64,000 nucleotides of DNA from Bacteroidales bacterium. GTDB lineage: Bacteria; Bacteroidota; Bacteroidia; Bacteroidales; UBA932. Made by a program: the position numbers and the translations under genes. Numbering within the stretch: the stretch's first letter is position 1; every line of letters begins with the position of its first letter. The stretch is taken from positions 22,983 through 86,982 of the forward strand of contig JAFZWV010000026.1 in assembly GCA_017617035.1 (NCBI GenBank), given 5' to 3'. Positions 26,756 through 35,031 of this stretch are shown piece by piece. The notes under the pieces are model-generated. The model made no database searches. It was not told where the DNA came from and was given only the letters and a program-made list of their open reading frames with translations.

Positions 26756-28072
26756 TTATTGGTTGTTAGTGTAATAAAATCCTAATTCCTGCAGTCCGTC
26801 GGCTACCTCCGGGGCGCTCATGAAGAGCTTCCAAATAAGACCGCTGCGGTAGTTCTCGATCATCACTGCAATCGGGCCCTGGTCGATAGCGAGATAGCTG
26901 CGGACGACCTGTTTGTCCGCCGGCATCGAAGGGTTGTAGGCATCGTAGAAGCCCATGGGGCCAAAGAGTTCGTCTCCGAGATCATCGTATAGATGACGCA
27001 GGCATTTCATGGACTCCTTCGGAGAATAAACGATAGAAGATATCGCCGCCGTGGGCGAGACCGTTCCATTTTCATCCGGAGTGCCAGGATGATGTGAGCA
27101 ATAGCCCACCTTCGGATCGTCCGAAGAGGTAAAGCCCCACAGCTCGGCGCCGTAGCCTTTGTGGTGTTTGGGGTTCTCTATCGCGTAGTTGTAATGAATA
27201 AGCGAATGTGCTCTTCCCCGCTCATAATAGTCCGTCAGGCCATCTGTCAGCCCGCGAGGGTCGAGCCCCAGGAAGGAATAGTGTGTAAAGAAAAGCGGCC
27301 CGCCGTACTCCATTCCTATCGTCAGAGGAATTCCGTAGTAAGACTTGCCGTTGTAATAATAAGGAGAATTCTTGTAGCAGGCTTCGTAGACCTTTTTGCT
27401 GATGGGATGGGTGGGAGAAGAAGCTCCTAGCACATAGGCGATAAGACACTCGTCGTAGCCTTTGATTCTGTGGTTCATCTTCCAGCCGTAGTTCTTGGAC
27501 CAGTGCCAGTAGAGCGAATCAGTACCCTGAGTATACCAGTCCCATTCCATTCCGCGCCAGAGTTCATCAGCCCTGCGTGCAAGTTCAGGGGCGCTTTCTT
27601 TGAAATACTGCCTCATGGTGAGAAGGCCCTGCGCCAGGAATGCTGATTCCACGAGGTCTCCCCCGTCGTCGTACTTGCTGAAGGGATAGACTTTTCCGGA
27701 AGCGCCGTCGTACCAGTGGGCCCACATGCCGTGGAAGCGCTCACACTTTTCAAGGAAACTCAGAGACTTGTCGAAAAGATAGATACCGTATTCCCTGCTG
27801 AGATATCCCCTTTCGATACCCGCGATTATCGCCATCATACCGAAGCCCGAACCGCCTGTCGTCACGATATCGCCGAAACGGTCGTTTGAACGCTCTCGCG
27901 CCAAACCTGTATTGGGTTCGGAAAAATCGGTGAAATAAAGGGTGGTACGCCTCTGGACAGAGTCAATCAGAGCCTCATCAGACACAAAAACACCAGCCCT
28001 GCGATTGCCACAGGAAGAAGCTAATACCAGAGATGCTGTTATCAGCAGGAAAAAGATCGAATTCTTAAACAA
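26756..28072 (-). CDS. GH144-type glucanase lipoprotein, first gene of the glucan operon
   Basis: Protein of 438 residues; the only usable start is TTG at 28072 (MFKNSIFFLLITASLVLASSC). The glycoamylase/GH144 domain covers nearly the whole chain: GDIVTTGGSGFGMMAIIAGIERGYLSREYG, FHGMWAHWYDGASGKVYPFS, SLYWHWSKNYGWKMNH, and LAIDQGPIAVMIENYRSGLIWK. Unlike the second copy at 19682 it has no Ig-like domain. Two enzymes of the same family in one locus may divide surface and periplasmic cleavage; that is inference. Confidence 0.88.
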   Translation of the reverse strand: MFKNSIFFLLITASLVLASSCGNRRAGVFVSDEALIDSVQRRTTLYFTDFSEPNTGLARERSNDRFGDIVTTGGSGFGMMAIIAGIERGYLSREYGIYLFDKSLSFLEKCERFHGMWAHWYDGASGKVYPFSKYDDGGDLVESAFLAQGLLTMRQYFKESAPELARRADELWRGMEWDWYTQGTDSLYWHWSKNYGWKMNHRIKGYDECLIAYVLGASSPTHPISKKVYEACYKNSPYYYNGKSYYGIPLTIGMEYGGPLFFTHYSFLGLDPRGLTDGLTDYYERGRAHSLIHYNYAIENPKHHKGYGAELWGFTSSDDPKVGYCSHHPGTPDENGTVSPTAAISSIVYSPKESMKCLRHLYDDLGDELFGPMGFYDAYNPSMPADKQVVRSYLAIDQGPIAVMIENYRSGLIWKLFMSAPEVADGLQELGFYYTNNQ

Positions 28073-28098
28073 ACGGTTTGTTTTGTGTTATTGCGCCG

Positions 28099-28106
28099 CA
28101 AATATA
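28099..28106 (-). promoter_or_regulatory. -7 box TATATTTG for the glucan operon
   Basis: Minus-strand TATATTTG (28106-28099), 26 bases before the TTG start of the first GH144 gene and directly after the GH43 stop. It supports a transcription unit 28072 to 17357. No good -33 element is seen. Confidence 0.5.
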
Positions 28107-28126
28107 ACGAAACCCTTCGAAATATC

Positions 28127-29893
28127 CTAATGCGCCTGTGCGCGCACCATCTCGGAAACGCCGCAGGAGTTGAACGCCTCCACGGCGAACCAGTATTCCT
28201 GATCCACGGCGAGCGACGGGAGAAGAAGGTGGTCTTCGCCGTAAACCATCCAGGTGCTGTAGAGTTTATCCGGTGCGATTCCCCAGAAGACGTTATAGCC
28301 CTGGGCGGTCGGATCCAACTTCCAGGAAATCAAAGCATTGCGGCGGTCGGCGCAGCGCTCGGCGCGGACGTCCGCCGGGACGGAAGGGGCCTCGCCGGAG
28401 CCCAGGCCGAACACGCGGATCTCGGAAATAGCCAGACTCGGCGCAGACACCTCAATGTTGCGATAGCGCACGAAACGGGCTTTTACTGGATGGCGTAACT
28501 GAATGTAGGCGTTAGGCGCGTCTTTATCGGATTTAGACCTGTTTTCGAGCACGAACCATTTGACACCATCCAGGCTCCCCTCCAGGACATAGCGCTGCCT
28601 GAGGCCCTTCGGACGACCATAGAGCCCGGTATTATGGTCGAAATAGTTTACCTGGACAGCATGAACCATAGCCTCGTCTTCCAGATCGATGACAGCCCAT
28701 TCGCTGCGACCGTTAGAGGCTGCCAGCCAGTAGGTCTTGCAGTTTTCGTCCGTCAGGTTCGAGGGCTCGAAGGTCGCGGAAGTCTCCGGCCGGTTCCATG
28801 GCGCGAAGCCCTGGGCCTCGGCTGCCCTGCCCGCTTGGAACGAAGAAGCGCTGACCGGCTTGCCATACGAAAGGAGCATCCAGCCCGCAAACTCACCCTG
28901 CCTGCCCGGCTCAGAGGGCGCAAAGTGTGGATAATCGCCGAAACGGGTGTCGCACCACATCACACCGTCGTCATCGAACCATGTCGGGAAGGCACACAGC
29001 CTGCGTTCCCAGTTGACTATGGCCGAGAGCGACATGGAACCGTAGTGCCACCATTGACCGCCCGGGCCTTGAACGGTGCTGCCATGGCCGGCGCCACACA
29101 TATAGCCGCCGGGCTTGTAGCTCACCGGGTTATGGGCCTGATAGGTATACGGGCCGAGCGGGTCGGTAGCGGTATAGACACCGTCGCCGTAGACATTGAA
29201 CTCGGTTCCGGGCGCGGCGTACTGCATGTAGTAGGTTCCGTCGTGCTTGGTAAGCCATGGCCCTTCGATGTAGGCCGCAATCCGCGTATCGGAATGGTTC
29301 TGGCCGAAGCGCTCCCAGCCGTGGCGCTCGCCGTCGGCGTTGAAAAGCTCAACCGTCTGGCCTGCTACGAGAAAACGGTCGCGCATGTCGAGCTTCTTAC
29401 CCCGAATCGGGTAGACATTGGACGAGCCCCAGAATATGTAGGCCTGAGCGTCGTCGTCGATGAAGAGGGCCGGGTCCTGCAGGTCATGTAAAATCGCCGG
29501 CACGGCCTTCCACTTCCCCGATGCCGGGTCGTCGGAATAGAGTATGCTCATCGAGCCGGAAGGGTCGCCGCACACGTAGAGCAGCGAATCGCGGTAGTTC
29601 CATGCCGCCGGGGCGTTGGATCCCTGGGGATACCAGGTGCTGGCAGGTTCGACAAATTCCCATTTCGTCAGGTCCTTAGAATGCCAGTAGCCCAGGCTGC
29701 GCGTAACGAACATGTAATATTCTCCGCGGAATTCCACTACGGCAGGGTCTGCTCCAGACCGATAAGATAGATTCTGGTCGGAGTTATAGACCATGTAGGT
29801 ATAGTCTATGTCCAGCGGATTGCAGTATGTCTGCGTTTTAGTGCAAGCAGCCAGGGCGAGAAGGCCGAGGGCTAAGGGGTATGTGGCTTTCAT
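28127..29893 (-). CDS. GH43-like glycosidase lipoprotein with F5/8C and FnIII domains
   Basis: Start at the ATG at 29893 (MKATYPLALGLLALAAC); 588 residues. The five-bladed GH43 propeller covers about 25-350. Candidate catalytic residues are Asp49 (SGADPAVV), Asp140 (LQDPALFIDDD) and Glu210 (YIEGPWL). Residues about 360-495 form a discoidin/F5-8C-like carbohydrate-binding domain (ASATFEPSNLTDENCKTYW..., ARFVRYRNIEV) and about 505-588 a FnIII domain. Specificity (arabinosidase, xylosidase or galactosidase type) cannot be decided. It is separated from the glucan operon by a promoter-like box, so it may be independent. Confidence 0.85.
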   Translation of the reverse strand: MKATYPLALGLLALAACTKTQTYCNPLDIDYTYMVYNSDQNLSYRSGADPAVVEFRGEYYMFVTRSLGYWHSKDLTKWEFVEPASTWYPQGSNAPAAWNYRDSLLYVCGDPSGSMSILYSDDPASGKWKAVPAILHDLQDPALFIDDDAQAYIFWGSSNVYPIRGKKLDMRDRFLVAGQTVELFNADGERHGWERFGQNHSDTRIAAYIEGPWLTKHDGTYYMQYAAPGTEFNVYGDGVYTATDPLGPYTYQAHNPVSYKPGGYMCGAGHGSTVQGPGGQWWHYGSMSLSAIVNWERRLCAFPTWFDDDGVMWCDTRFGDYPHFAPSEPGRQGEFAGWMLLSYGKPVSASSFQAGRAAEAQGFAPWNRPETSATFEPSNLTDENCKTYWLAASNGRSEWAVIDLEDEAMVHAVQVNYFDHNTGLYGRPKGLRQRYVLEGSLDGVKWFVLENRSKSDKDAPNAYIQLRHPVKARFVRYRNIEVSAPSLAISEIRVFGLGSGEAPSVPADVRAERCADRRNALISWKLDPTAQGYNVFWGIAPDKLYSTWMVYGEDHLLLPSLAVDQEYWFAVEAFNSCGVSEMVRAQAH

Positions 29894-29898
29894 ATTTC

Positions 29899-29906
29899 CA
29901 AAGATA
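29899..29906 (-). promoter_or_regulatory. -7 box TATCTTTG for the GH43 gene
   Basis: Minus-strand TATCTTTG (29906-29899) ends 5 bases before the GH43 ATG, implying a leaderless or nearly leaderless transcript. It lies back to back with the fakA box at 29919-29926. Confidence 0.5.
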
Positions 29907-29918
29907 GCCATTTTTTAT

Positions 29919-29926
29919 TATCTTTG
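29919..29926 (+). promoter_or_regulatory. -7 box TATCTTTG for the fak operon
   Basis: Plus-strand TATCTTTG, 12 bases before the fakA ATG at 29939. Only 12 bases separate it from the divergent GH43 box, so the two promoters overlap. Confidence 0.5.
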
Positions 29927-29938
29927 TGGCGCTTAATT

Positions 29939-31588
29939 ATGAAGACAAGTACTATAACCTCAGCCTGTTACCTGGCTATGGTGCGTCGCGGCTGCGCGAG
30001 GCTCCACGCCAGCAAGGACGTCATCAACGACCTCAATGTCTTCCCTATTCCGGACGGCGATACAGGCGATAACATGTTCATGACAATCAATTCCGGTTGC
30101 CAGAACGCTTCCCTCTCTGAATCCCTCGGCGAAACCGCCAAATCAATATCATCTGGTATGCTCTTGGGCGCCCGCGGCAACAGCGGCGTAATCCTCTCGC
30201 GCATCTTTGCCGGCATCGGCAAAGGGCTCGCGGGAGTCTCTCAGGCAGACGTGCCGGCCTTCGCCGCCGCCATGGCCGCGGGCGTCGAAGAATCCTACAA
30301 GGCGGTCTCTGTCCCGGTCGAGGGAACCATCCTGACCGTGTTCCGCGAGGGAGTGCAGAAAGCGGCTGAAAAGCCTACAGACTCGCTCGAGGACTATTTT
30401 TCGGCTCTCATCCCCGAGATGGAAGCCTCTCTCGAGCGCACTCCCGACCTGCTACCGACATTGAAGGAAGCGGGAGTGATCGACAGCGGCGGCGCAGGCA
30501 TTCTTTCGATAGTGCGCGGTATGGCCGAAGCCCTGGAATCGACCGACGATGTCGACCTGCCCGACAATCCCGCCCCCGAGGCTGCCCATGGCAAGGTGGA
30601 TCTGAACGCCTTCGGCCCTGACGACGTCCTGGAATTCGGCTACTGTACCGAGTTCCTGCTTCGCCTCCAGAGTTCGAAGGTCGACCTCGCTTCCTTCGAC
30701 GAGAGCGAAATACGCGACTACCTTACCTCGGTCGGCGAGTCGGTGGTCTGCTTCCGCGAGGACTCAATCGTGAAGGTCCATGTCCACACCCATACCCCGG
30801 GCGACATTCTGAACCATTGCCAGCGCTGGGGCGAGTACTTGACACTTAAGATCGAGAACATGGCCCTTCAGCACAACGAAACGCAGATGCGCAAGGCTGC
30901 AGAAGAGCCAGAGTTCAAGATTCAGAAGCACTACGGCGTAGTTACCGTCGCATCCGGCGAGGGTCTCGTACAGACCTTCCTCGAAGCTGGCGCCGACGAA
31001 GTGATACGCGGCGGCCAGACTATGAATCCCTCGGCCCAGGACTTCATCGACGCCTTCAAGCGCCTCGGAGCCGAGACCGTGTTCGTCTACCCCAACAACT
31101 CCAATATAGTCCTTACCGCCCTGCAGGCCGCGAGCATGTTCGAAGACTCCAAAGTCATTGTCATCCCGACCAAGACCATAGGCGCTGGTTACGTCGGCAT
31201 CGCCTCGCTCGACAAGAGCAACAAAGACGTCGACGCGCTGGTCGAGGAGCAAAAAGAAACGGTCGCTGGAGTTACCTGCGGCATGGTCTCCAAAGCCAAC
31301 CGCGACACAGAACTCAACGGTGTTGCCGTCAAGGAAGGCGACTATATTGGCATCTGCGGAGGCGAAGTCGTATGCGACAACCCTTCGTGTAAAGAAGCGC
31401 TTTACACCCTTTGCAAGCAGACGGAAGCCGGCGACCACGACGTAGCTGTCGTATTCTACGGCCAGGACGTCCCTGCAGAGGAGGCCGACGAGGTCGCGGC
31501 AGCCCTCCAGGCCAAATATCCCATGACAGAATTTATGTTTATCGACGGCGGACAGCCGGTATATAATTACATCTTGACACTATGTTAA
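29939..31588 (+). CDS. fakA: fatty acid kinase catalytic subunit FakA (DAK2/DhaL domain)
   Basis: Start at the ATG at 29939; 549 residues, the usual FakA length. The N-terminal DhaL nucleotide-binding domain (about 1-200) contains NVFPIPDGDTGDNM and GARGNSGVILSRIF, which bind ATP and Mg. A middle domain and a C-terminal DegV-like domain follow (HYGVVTVASGEGL, NSNIVLTALQAASM). FakA phosphorylates a fatty acid presented by FakB to give acyl-phosphate. Its stop overlaps the fakB start by 7 bases. It is the first gene of the cluster with plsX. Confidence 0.9.
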   Translation: MKTSTITSACYLAMVRRGCARLHASKDVINDLNVFPIPDGDTGDNMFMTINSGCQNASLSESLGETAKSISSGMLLGARGNSGVILSRIFAGIGKGLAGVSQADVPAFAAAMAAGVEESYKAVSVPVEGTILTVFREGVQKAAEKPTDSLEDYFSALIPEMEASLERTPDLLPTLKEAGVIDSGGAGILSIVRGMAEALESTDDVDLPDNPAPEAAHGKVDLNAFGPDDVLEFGYCTEFLLRLQSSKVDLASFDESEIRDYLTSVGESVVCFREDSIVKVHVHTHTPGDILNHCQRWGEYLTLKIENMALQHNETQMRKAAEEPEFKIQKHYGVVTVASGEGLVQTFLEAGADEVIRGGQTMNPSAQDFIDAFKRLGAETVFVYPNNSNIVLTALQAASMFEDSKVIVIPTKTIGAGYVGIASLDKSNKDVDALVEEQKETVAGVTCGMVSKANRDTELNGVAVKEGDYIGICGGEVVCDNPSCKEALYTLCKQTEAGDHDVAVVFYGQDVPAEEADEVAAALQAKYPMTEFMFIDGGQPVYNYILTLC

Positions 31589-32451
31589 CCTATTTCGTAG
31601 ACTCTGATTGCGATTTCAATCTTCAGGACTGCAAAGAACTGGGCTGCAAGCTCATCAGCATGCCTTACAGCATCGACGGTAAAACAACCTACCCTTATGT
31701 AGATTTCAAGGAATTCGACTCCCACGCCTTCTATGACGGCCTACGCGGAGGAATCCTCCCTACTACAAGCGCAATTCCCGAAGAGGAATACCGCAATTAC
31801 TTCGAGCCCGAATTCAAGGCCGGAAACGATATCTTCTACTTCCACTTCAGCGAGGCTATGACCATGACCTTCGGCAATATGAGAAAGGTCGTAGACGAGT
31901 TGCTTAAGAAGTACCCCGAGCGCAAGTTCTATGAGATCGACTCTAAGGGCATCACCATCATCAGCTACCTCATGGGTCGCGATTTCTTCAAACTCGTGAA
32001 GGCCGGAAAGACCCCCGAAGAGCTCGTAGAATGGGGAAAGAAGGAAGTTGACCACTACGCCCAGTATTTCTTCGCCGACGACCTCAAGTTCTTCCGCAGG
32101 AGCGGTCGAGTGAGCGGTCTGGCAGCCACCATGGGCGGTCTGATCGGCCTTCGCCCCGTCATCACCATGAACGAGGAAGGCAAGATGGTCAGCGTCGGAA
32201 CCGAGAAGGGCCGCATCAAGGCCATGAACCGCCTCGTAAATGAGGTTGTTGAGAAAGGCGACGACGTCAAGGCCCACGGCGTAGTAGTCGGCCACACCGA
32301 CTCTCCCGAGGTCGCGAACCAGATTGCGGACATGCTCCGCGAGAAGTTCGGCGCCGATCTCGAAATACGCATCATCCCCACCAACCCGACTGCTGGCAGC
32401 CATTGCGGCCCCAACGGCGTAGGTGTGACTTTCCACTCAAAGTGCAGATAA
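31582..32451 (+). CDS. fakB: DegV family fatty-acid-binding protein FakB
   Basis: Protein of 289 residues, full DegV length. LPTTSAIPEEEY and FHFSEAMTMTFGNM are the conserved acyl-binding loop and Ser-containing strand; RRSGRVSGLAATMGGLIGLRPVITM is the second DegV signature. FakB holds the fatty acid carboxylate for phosphorylation by FakA and exchanges acyl-phosphate with the membrane or PlsX. Overlap with fakA shows translational coupling. The preferred acyl chain cannot be read from sequence. Confidence 0.9.
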   Translation: MLTYFVDSDCDFNLQDCKELGCKLISMPYSIDGKTTYPYVDFKEFDSHAFYDGLRGGILPTTSAIPEEEYRNYFEPEFKAGNDIFYFHFSEAMTMTFGNMRKVVDELLKKYPERKFYEIDSKGITIISYLMGRDFFKLVKAGKTPEELVEWGKKEVDHYAQYFFADDLKFFRRSGRVSGLAATMGGLIGLRPVITMNEEGKMVSVGTEKGRIKAMNRLVNEVVEKGDDVKAHGVVVGHTDSPEVANQIADMLREKFGADLEIRIIPTNPTAGSHCGPNGVGVTFHSKCR

Positions 32452-33576
32452 ATGATTGAAGTAAAAAAGGTTACGACACGTAGGGAGCAGAGGCAGTTCC
32501 TCCGCTTCCCTCTCGACCTCTACAAGAACAACCCTTGCTTCGTCCCGCCGCTCTGGATGGACGAGAAGAAGATTTTCGACAAAGACTATCTCTACCACGA
32601 CCAGTGCGAGGACGTTTGCTTCCTCGCCTATAAAGACGGCAAGGTAGCCGGCCGTATCCAGGGCATACTCCAGAAGGCTTCGAACGAGAAGACAGGAGAA
32701 AAGCGAATCAGGTTCACCAGGTTCGACACCATCGAAGATTTCGAGGTTGCAAAAGCCCTTTTCGAGGCAGTCGAGGCCTGGGCCCGCGAGATTGGCATGA
32801 ACGCCGTCTGCGGACCTCTGGGCTACTCCGACCTTGAGCGCGAAGGCCTCCTGATCGAGGGTTTTGACCAGCTCTCCACCTTCGAGGAGCAGTACAACGC
32901 CCCCTACTACGGAGAGTTCATCGAAAAACTGGGCTACGAGAAGGAAATCGACTGGAACGAGAGCCAGCTGCGCGCCCCCAGCCCAGAGGTTGGAGCCGAG
33001 CTGAAGCAGCTCTCCGAGTTCATCATCAAGCGCTATAAACTCCACATAGGAGAGGCAAAGAACGCCAACGACTTCATAAAGAAGTACGCCGACGGCCTGT
33101 TCGAGGTCCTCGACCACTCCTACGATGGTCTTTACGGCACAGTTCCGTTCACCGACGGCATGAAGAAACTTCTCATCGACAACTTCAAGCTGGTCGTGAA
33201 CCCCAAGCGCACGGCAGTCCTTCTCGACGAGAACGACAAGGTTATCGCCTTCGCCGTGAGTTTTGCTTCCCTCGCCAAGGCCGTCCAGCCTTCGCAGGGC
33301 CGCCTCACTCCCCTGACGCTCATCCGCCTTCTGAAGGCCCTCAAGAAACCGGACATCATCGACCTTTGCCTTGTGGGCGTCGAGCCCGAATGGCTTAACC
33401 GCGGCGTTAGCACAGTCTTCGTAAGCGGCATGGTCGACATGCTCGCCGACCCTCACGTGAAGTATCTGGAGACCAACCTCAATCTCGAGGACAACTACAT
33501 GATACAGAATATGTGGAAGAGGTTCGACCGAACCATCCACAAACGCCGCCGTTCGTACCTAAAGAAACTCGCGTAG
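32452..33576 (+). CDS. GNAT-like acyltransferase in the fak-plsX operon
   Basis: Soluble protein of 374 residues whose ATG directly abuts the fakB stop. It opens with IEVKKVTTRREQRQFLRFPLDLYKNNPCFVPPLW, seen in a large group of poorly characterised GNAT-like proteins (YghO-type). A C-terminal region (IDLCLVGVEPEWLNRGVSTVFVSGMVDML) resembles the acetyl-CoA-binding part of the GNAT fold. Its place between fakB and plsX, each junction with 0-1 bases, suggests it uses or makes acyl groups from the same pathway. The reaction is unknown; an acyltransferase role is inference. Confidence 0.65.
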   Translation: MIEVKKVTTRREQRQFLRFPLDLYKNNPCFVPPLWMDEKKIFDKDYLYHDQCEDVCFLAYKDGKVAGRIQGILQKASNEKTGEKRIRFTRFDTIEDFEVAKALFEAVEAWAREIGMNAVCGPLGYSDLEREGLLIEGFDQLSTFEEQYNAPYYGEFIEKLGYEKEIDWNESQLRAPSPEVGAELKQLSEFIIKRYKLHIGEAKNANDFIKKYADGLFEVLDHSYDGLYGTVPFTDGMKKLLIDNFKLVVNPKRTAVLLDENDKVIAFAVSFASLAKAVQPSQGRLTPLTLIRLLKALKKPDIIDLCLVGVEPEWLNRGVSTVFVSGMVDMLADPHVKYLETNLNLEDNYMIQNMWKRFDRTIHKRRRSYLKKLA

Positions 33577-33577
33577 T

Positions 33578-34597
33578 ATGGTAAAAATCATAGTAGACTG
33601 CTTCGGCGGCGACCGCAGCCCCCAGGCCAATATCGACGGAGCTCTGGCCGCTCTGCAGAACTTCGACGACCTCCATATCATCCTTACGGGCGACGAAGAA
33701 ATCCTGAAGTCAGAGCTCGCAACGCGCGAATACCCCGCCGACCGGTTGGAAATAGTCCATGCCCCTGAGGTAATCACTTGCGAGGACAAACCCACCGACG
33801 CGATTCGCCTTAAGCGCAACAGTTCCATGATGAAGGCTGTCATGATGCTGCGCGACGACGACTCGATAGGCGGAATGGTCAGCGCCGGCTCGACCGGAGC
33901 GCTGGTAACCGGCGCGCTCGTCCGTGTAGGCCGTCTCGCCGGTGTCATCCGACCTGCCTTCTGCCCTGTCCTCCCGACCATGGACGGAGGAATCGTCGGA
34001 ATCTGCGACAGCGGCGCCAATGTCGAGGTGCAGCCCGACATGCTCAGGCAGTTCGCGATCATGGGCTCCATCTACATGGAGACAGTCTATGGGGTCAAGA
34101 ACCCGCGCGTTGCTCTGCTCAACGTCGGAGTCGAGGCCGAGAAGGGCGACACTCTTCGCCAGGAGACCTACAAGCTCCTGCAGGAAACCGACTGCATCAA
34201 TTTCGTCGGCAACATGGAAAGCCGCGACCTGCTTTCGGGCAAATACGACCTGGTCGTCTGCGACGGTTTCTCCGGAAACGTGCTGGTCAAGACTACGGAA
34301 GGCACCGCCCTCGAACTGCTTAAGATGCTGAAAAAGAGCATCTTCTCCCGCACCGTCTACAAGATCGGCGCTCTCTTTATGAAGAAGATGTTCGCCGACA
34401 TGAAGTCCTTCATGGACTACCAGAACTACGGCGGAAGCGTCCTCATCGGAACTTCGAAAGTCGTGGTCAAAGGCCATGGCAGTTCTAAGGCCAAAGCCAT
34501 CGAAAAATGCATCGAACAGGCCTACCGCATGGAAACTGGCGCCATAGGGCCACGTATTGAAACTGAATTGGCTAAATATTCACATTACGAGGAATAA
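33578..34597 (+). CDS. plsX: phosphate acyltransferase PlsX
   Basis: Protein of 339 residues. It begins VKIIVDCFGGDRSPQANIDGALAAL, a variant of the usual DAMGGD opening of PlsX. The family pattern VSAGSTGALVTGAL and CDGFSGNVLVKTTEGTA is clear. PlsX interconverts acyl-ACP and acyl-phosphate. Together with FakAB it lets exogenous fatty acids enter the ACP pool or phospholipid synthesis. It lies one base after the GNAT-like gene and is followed by a large inverted repeat and then acpP. Confidence 0.92.
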   Translation: MVKIIVDCFGGDRSPQANIDGALAALQNFDDLHIILTGDEEILKSELATREYPADRLEIVHAPEVITCEDKPTDAIRLKRNSSMMKAVMMLRDDDSIGGMVSAGSTGALVTGALVRVGRLAGVIRPAFCPVLPTMDGGIVGICDSGANVEVQPDMLRQFAIMGSIYMETVYGVKNPRVALLNVGVEAEKGDTLRQETYKLLQETDCINFVGNMESRDLLSGKYDLVVCDGFSGNVLVKTTEGTALELLKMLKKSIFSRTVYKIGALFMKKMFADMKSFMDYQNYGGSVLIGTSKVVVKGHGSSKAKAIEKCIEQAYRMETGAIGPRIETELAKYSHYEE

Positions 34598-34608
34598 TGA
34601 ACTAAAAT

Positions 34609-34712
34609 AATTGCAGACTACCCCTTTCCCATCGCTATCGCTCAATGACGCTGCGCGTCTGGGAGCGACCCTGGTCCGGGCAAAAAGCGAGGGAAAAGGG
34701 TAGTCTGCAATT
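34609..34712 (+). repeat. large inverted repeat with structured loop after plsX
   Basis: Two 22-base arms (34609-34630 and 34691-34712) pair with one mismatch; the left arm begins AATTGCAGACTACCC. The 60-base loop can fold further: GACGC/GCGTC, TCGCTC/GAGCGA and CCTGG-type pairings give a branched structure. A T-rich stretch follows the right arm. It fills most of the plsX-acpP gap. It could be a terminator, an mRNA processing structure or a small repeat element; sequence alone does not decide. Confidence 0.7.
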
Positions 34713-34770
34713 CAATTTTTCATAATTAATAAATAATAATTAACACTTATTCTCTATATACCAATTTGTT

Positions 34771-35007
34771 ATGTCAGCAATGTTTGAAAAAGTGCAGGCT
34801 ATTTTAGCTAAGCAGCTGCGTATTGCCGATCCTGCCAAGATTAAGCCCGAATCTCTGATCTCCAAAGATCTCGGCGCCGACTCGCTCGATATTCTTCAAC
34901 TCTTGATGAAAATCGAAGACGAATATGGCATCGTCATCCCAGACGAAACCCTAGCTAAATTCCAAACTGTCGGTGACGTCGTAGATTTTCTCGAAAAACA
35001 CGAATAA
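34771..35007 (+). CDS. acpP: acyl carrier protein
   Basis: Acidic protein of 78 residues with the phosphopantetheine attachment motif GADSLD (Ser about residue 38) and the helix II/III pattern LMKIEDEYGIVIPDE. It carries growing or imported acyl chains as thioesters. It lies after fakA-fakB-GNAT-plsX, so it may receive acyl groups from PlsX; whether it is the only ACP of the cell is not known from the window. Confidence 0.92.
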   Translation: MSAMFEKVQAILAKQLRIADPAKIKPESLISKDLGADSLDILQLLMKIEDEYGIVIPDETLAKFQTVGDVVDFLEKHE

Positions 35008-35019
35008 TAATTATTTATT

Positions 35020-35027
35020 TATATTTG
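35020..35027 (+). promoter_or_regulatory. -7 box TATATTTG for asd
   Basis: TATATTTG ends 4 bases before the asd ATG at 35032, which predicts a leaderless transcript. It lies in the short gap after acpP. Confidence 0.5.
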
Positions 35028-35031
35028 GGCT

